Of a stretch of 64,000 nt of DNA, positions 63,101 through 64,000 are shown in pieces. The stretch covers positions 2,000,882 through 2,064,881 of the forward strand of contig NZ_BMGB01000001.1 in assembly GCF_014639655.1 (NCBI RefSeq). The letters are read 5' to 3'. Position 1 is the stretch's first letter. Each line of letters opens with the position of its first letter. The position numbers and the translations under genes are program-made. This DNA comes from Conyzicola nivalis (GTDB taxonomy: Bacteria > Actinomycetota > Actinomycetes > Actinomycetales > Microbacteriaceae). The notes beneath the pieces were generated by a model. It worked only from the letters and a program-made list of their open reading frames with translations, was not told the origin of the DNA and did not search any database.

Positions 63101-64000
63101 CTACAGCCAGACGCCGACGAGCACCGGCTCCGCGACCATCCGCACGCCGAACTGCGAGAACACGCGGGTCTGCACGTAACGCCCCAGCTCGGTTACCTCG
63201 GCGGCGGTCGCTCCCCCGGTGTTCACGATGGCGAGCGTGTGCTTGCTCGAGATCGCCGCGCGCGACCCCGGCAGTGAGAACCCGCGCCCGATGCCGGACT
63301 TCTCGATCAACCAGGCCGCGCTGAGCTTCACGCGGAAGTCGGTCTGCGCGGGAGGCGCGGCCGGCTCCTCGCCGAGGGGCACGGCGACGGGTGCCGGTTC
63401 GGGCGCGTTGGCCCAGCGCGGCGCCTGCTCGGGCAGGGTCCTCGCGAAATTCTCGCCCACGATCGGGTTGGTGAAGAACGAGCCGCAGCTCACCGAGTCG
63501 GGGTCGGCCGGGTCGAGGACCATGCCCTTGGATGCGCGGAGCGCCAGAACGGTGTCGCGCACGACGCGCAGTGGCACACGGGCTCCGAGTTCCACGCCGA
63601 GCGTCGAGGCGAGCTGCGCGTAGCCGACGGGTGCGCTCTCGGCGCTGCGGGTCAGCTCGAGGTCGACGGACAGCACGAGCCCCCTCCTGCCCTGCTTCAG
63701 CGTCGACGTGCGGTAGTCGAACCCGAGGTCGGCGGCGGTGAGCCGCTGCAGGTCGCCGCTGAGGTAGTCGAGGAACTCGATGGCGACGAGGCTGGAGGCG
63801 ATCTCCTGGCCGTAGGCACCGATGTTCTGCACGGGTGCCGCGCCGGTCGAACCGGGGATGCCGCTGAGGGCTTCGATGCCGGCGAGGCCGTTGTCGACCG
63901 TGTACGCCACGAGGTCGTCCCACGGTTCGCCCGCCTCGACGCGCAGCACGACGCGGCCGTCGTCGTCGGAGAGCTGCTGGATACCGCGGGTGAGCACGCG
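63101..64000 (-). CDS. murB: UDP-N-acetylmuramate dehydrogenase, C-terminal part (5' end outside window)
   Basis: Reduces UDP-GlcNAc-enolpyruvate in peptidoglycan synthesis (FAD enzyme). Visible parts: LSGIPGSTGAAPVQNIGAYGQE (FAD domain), FDYRTSTLKQGRRGLVLSV, and CGSFFTNPIVGENFA carrying the catalytic Ser region, then KLSAAWLIEKSGIGRGF and KHTLAIVNTGGATAAEV. The frame continues past base 63997, so the N-terminal FAD-binding segment lies beyond the window. Together with aspC/tRNA-Trp/secE it marks the conserved core context. Confidence 0.96.
   Translation of the reverse strand, partial: RVLTRGIQQLSDDDGRVVLRVEAGEPWDDLVAYTVDNGLAGIEALSGIPGSTGAAPVQNIGAYGQEIASSLVAIEFLDYLSGDLQRLTAADLGFDYRTSTLKQGRRGLVLSVDLELTRSAESAPVGYAQLASTLGVELGARVPLRVVRDTVLALRASKGMVLDPADPDSVSCGSFFTNPIVGENFARTLPEQAPRWANAPEPAPVAVPLGEEPAAPPAQTDFRVKLSAAWLIEKSGIGRGFSLPGSRAAISSKHTLAIVNTGGATAAEVTELGRYVQTRVFSQFGVRMVAEPVLVGVWL

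Overview
The window is high-GC DNA with dense, often 4-bp-overlapping genes, many GTG starts, CUT1 sugar transporters that lack their own ATPase, PspC-domain sensors and the order tRNA-Trp-secE-nusG-rplK-rplA. This suggests an actinobacterium, most likely Microbacteriaceae. It contains no rRNA, CRISPR array, phage or complete insertion sequence. xylA (left edge) and murB (right edge) are cut by the window ends.

From 1 to 31,622 it is a pentose and plant-oligosaccharide catabolism island. xylA-xylB are followed by a LacI regulator facing a bxl-type operon (lipoprotein, two permeases, GH3 beta-xylosidase candidate). Next comes a four-gene ytfQRT-yjfF-type furanose transporter with its own LacI gene, then a secreted M28 peptidase. 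Then come araB-araD-araA followed by a chvE-gguA-gguB-type transporter, a LacI (AraR-like) gene sharing an operator with araB, a second paralogous monosaccharide transporter in a different gene order, and a ROK repressor. The logic is outside cleavage and import of xylo- and arabino-oligomers, furanoses and free pentoses, then conversion to D-xylulose-5-phosphate.

From 31,679 to 42,663 are an odd cyclase-family protein, a transsulfuration pair (metB-like and cbs), a DUF3105-DUF305 pair, an ABC exporter and a CUT1 alpha-glucoside-type transporter with a well-marked promoter/operator region. From 42,694 to 54,622 is the ribosomal/transcription block (rplL, rplJ with an L10 leader, rplA, rplK, nusG, secE, tRNA-Trp, aspartate aminotransferase). 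It is split between rplA and rplJ by about 6.8 kb holding a two-component system, a YqaJ-type nuclease, two acetyltransferases, a NudK-like hydrolase, an oxidoreductase and an epimerase. From 54,646 to 63,100, between aspC and murB, lie an orphan endonuclease-like gene bracketed by two related 49-bp hairpins and an envelope-stress region: a PspC-kinase/LuxR pair divergent from a PspC membrane protein, then an ABC-2 exporter with its own kinase/LuxR pair.

The least explained signals are non-coding. Families of paired inverted repeats occur at about 24.7-25.0 kb, 36.7-37.16 kb (a 228-bp tandem duplication), 54.6-55.7 kb and even inside xylB. Strong hairpins follow three of the solute-binding-protein genes. 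The word GGCATCC/GGATGCC is strikingly over-used on both strands.
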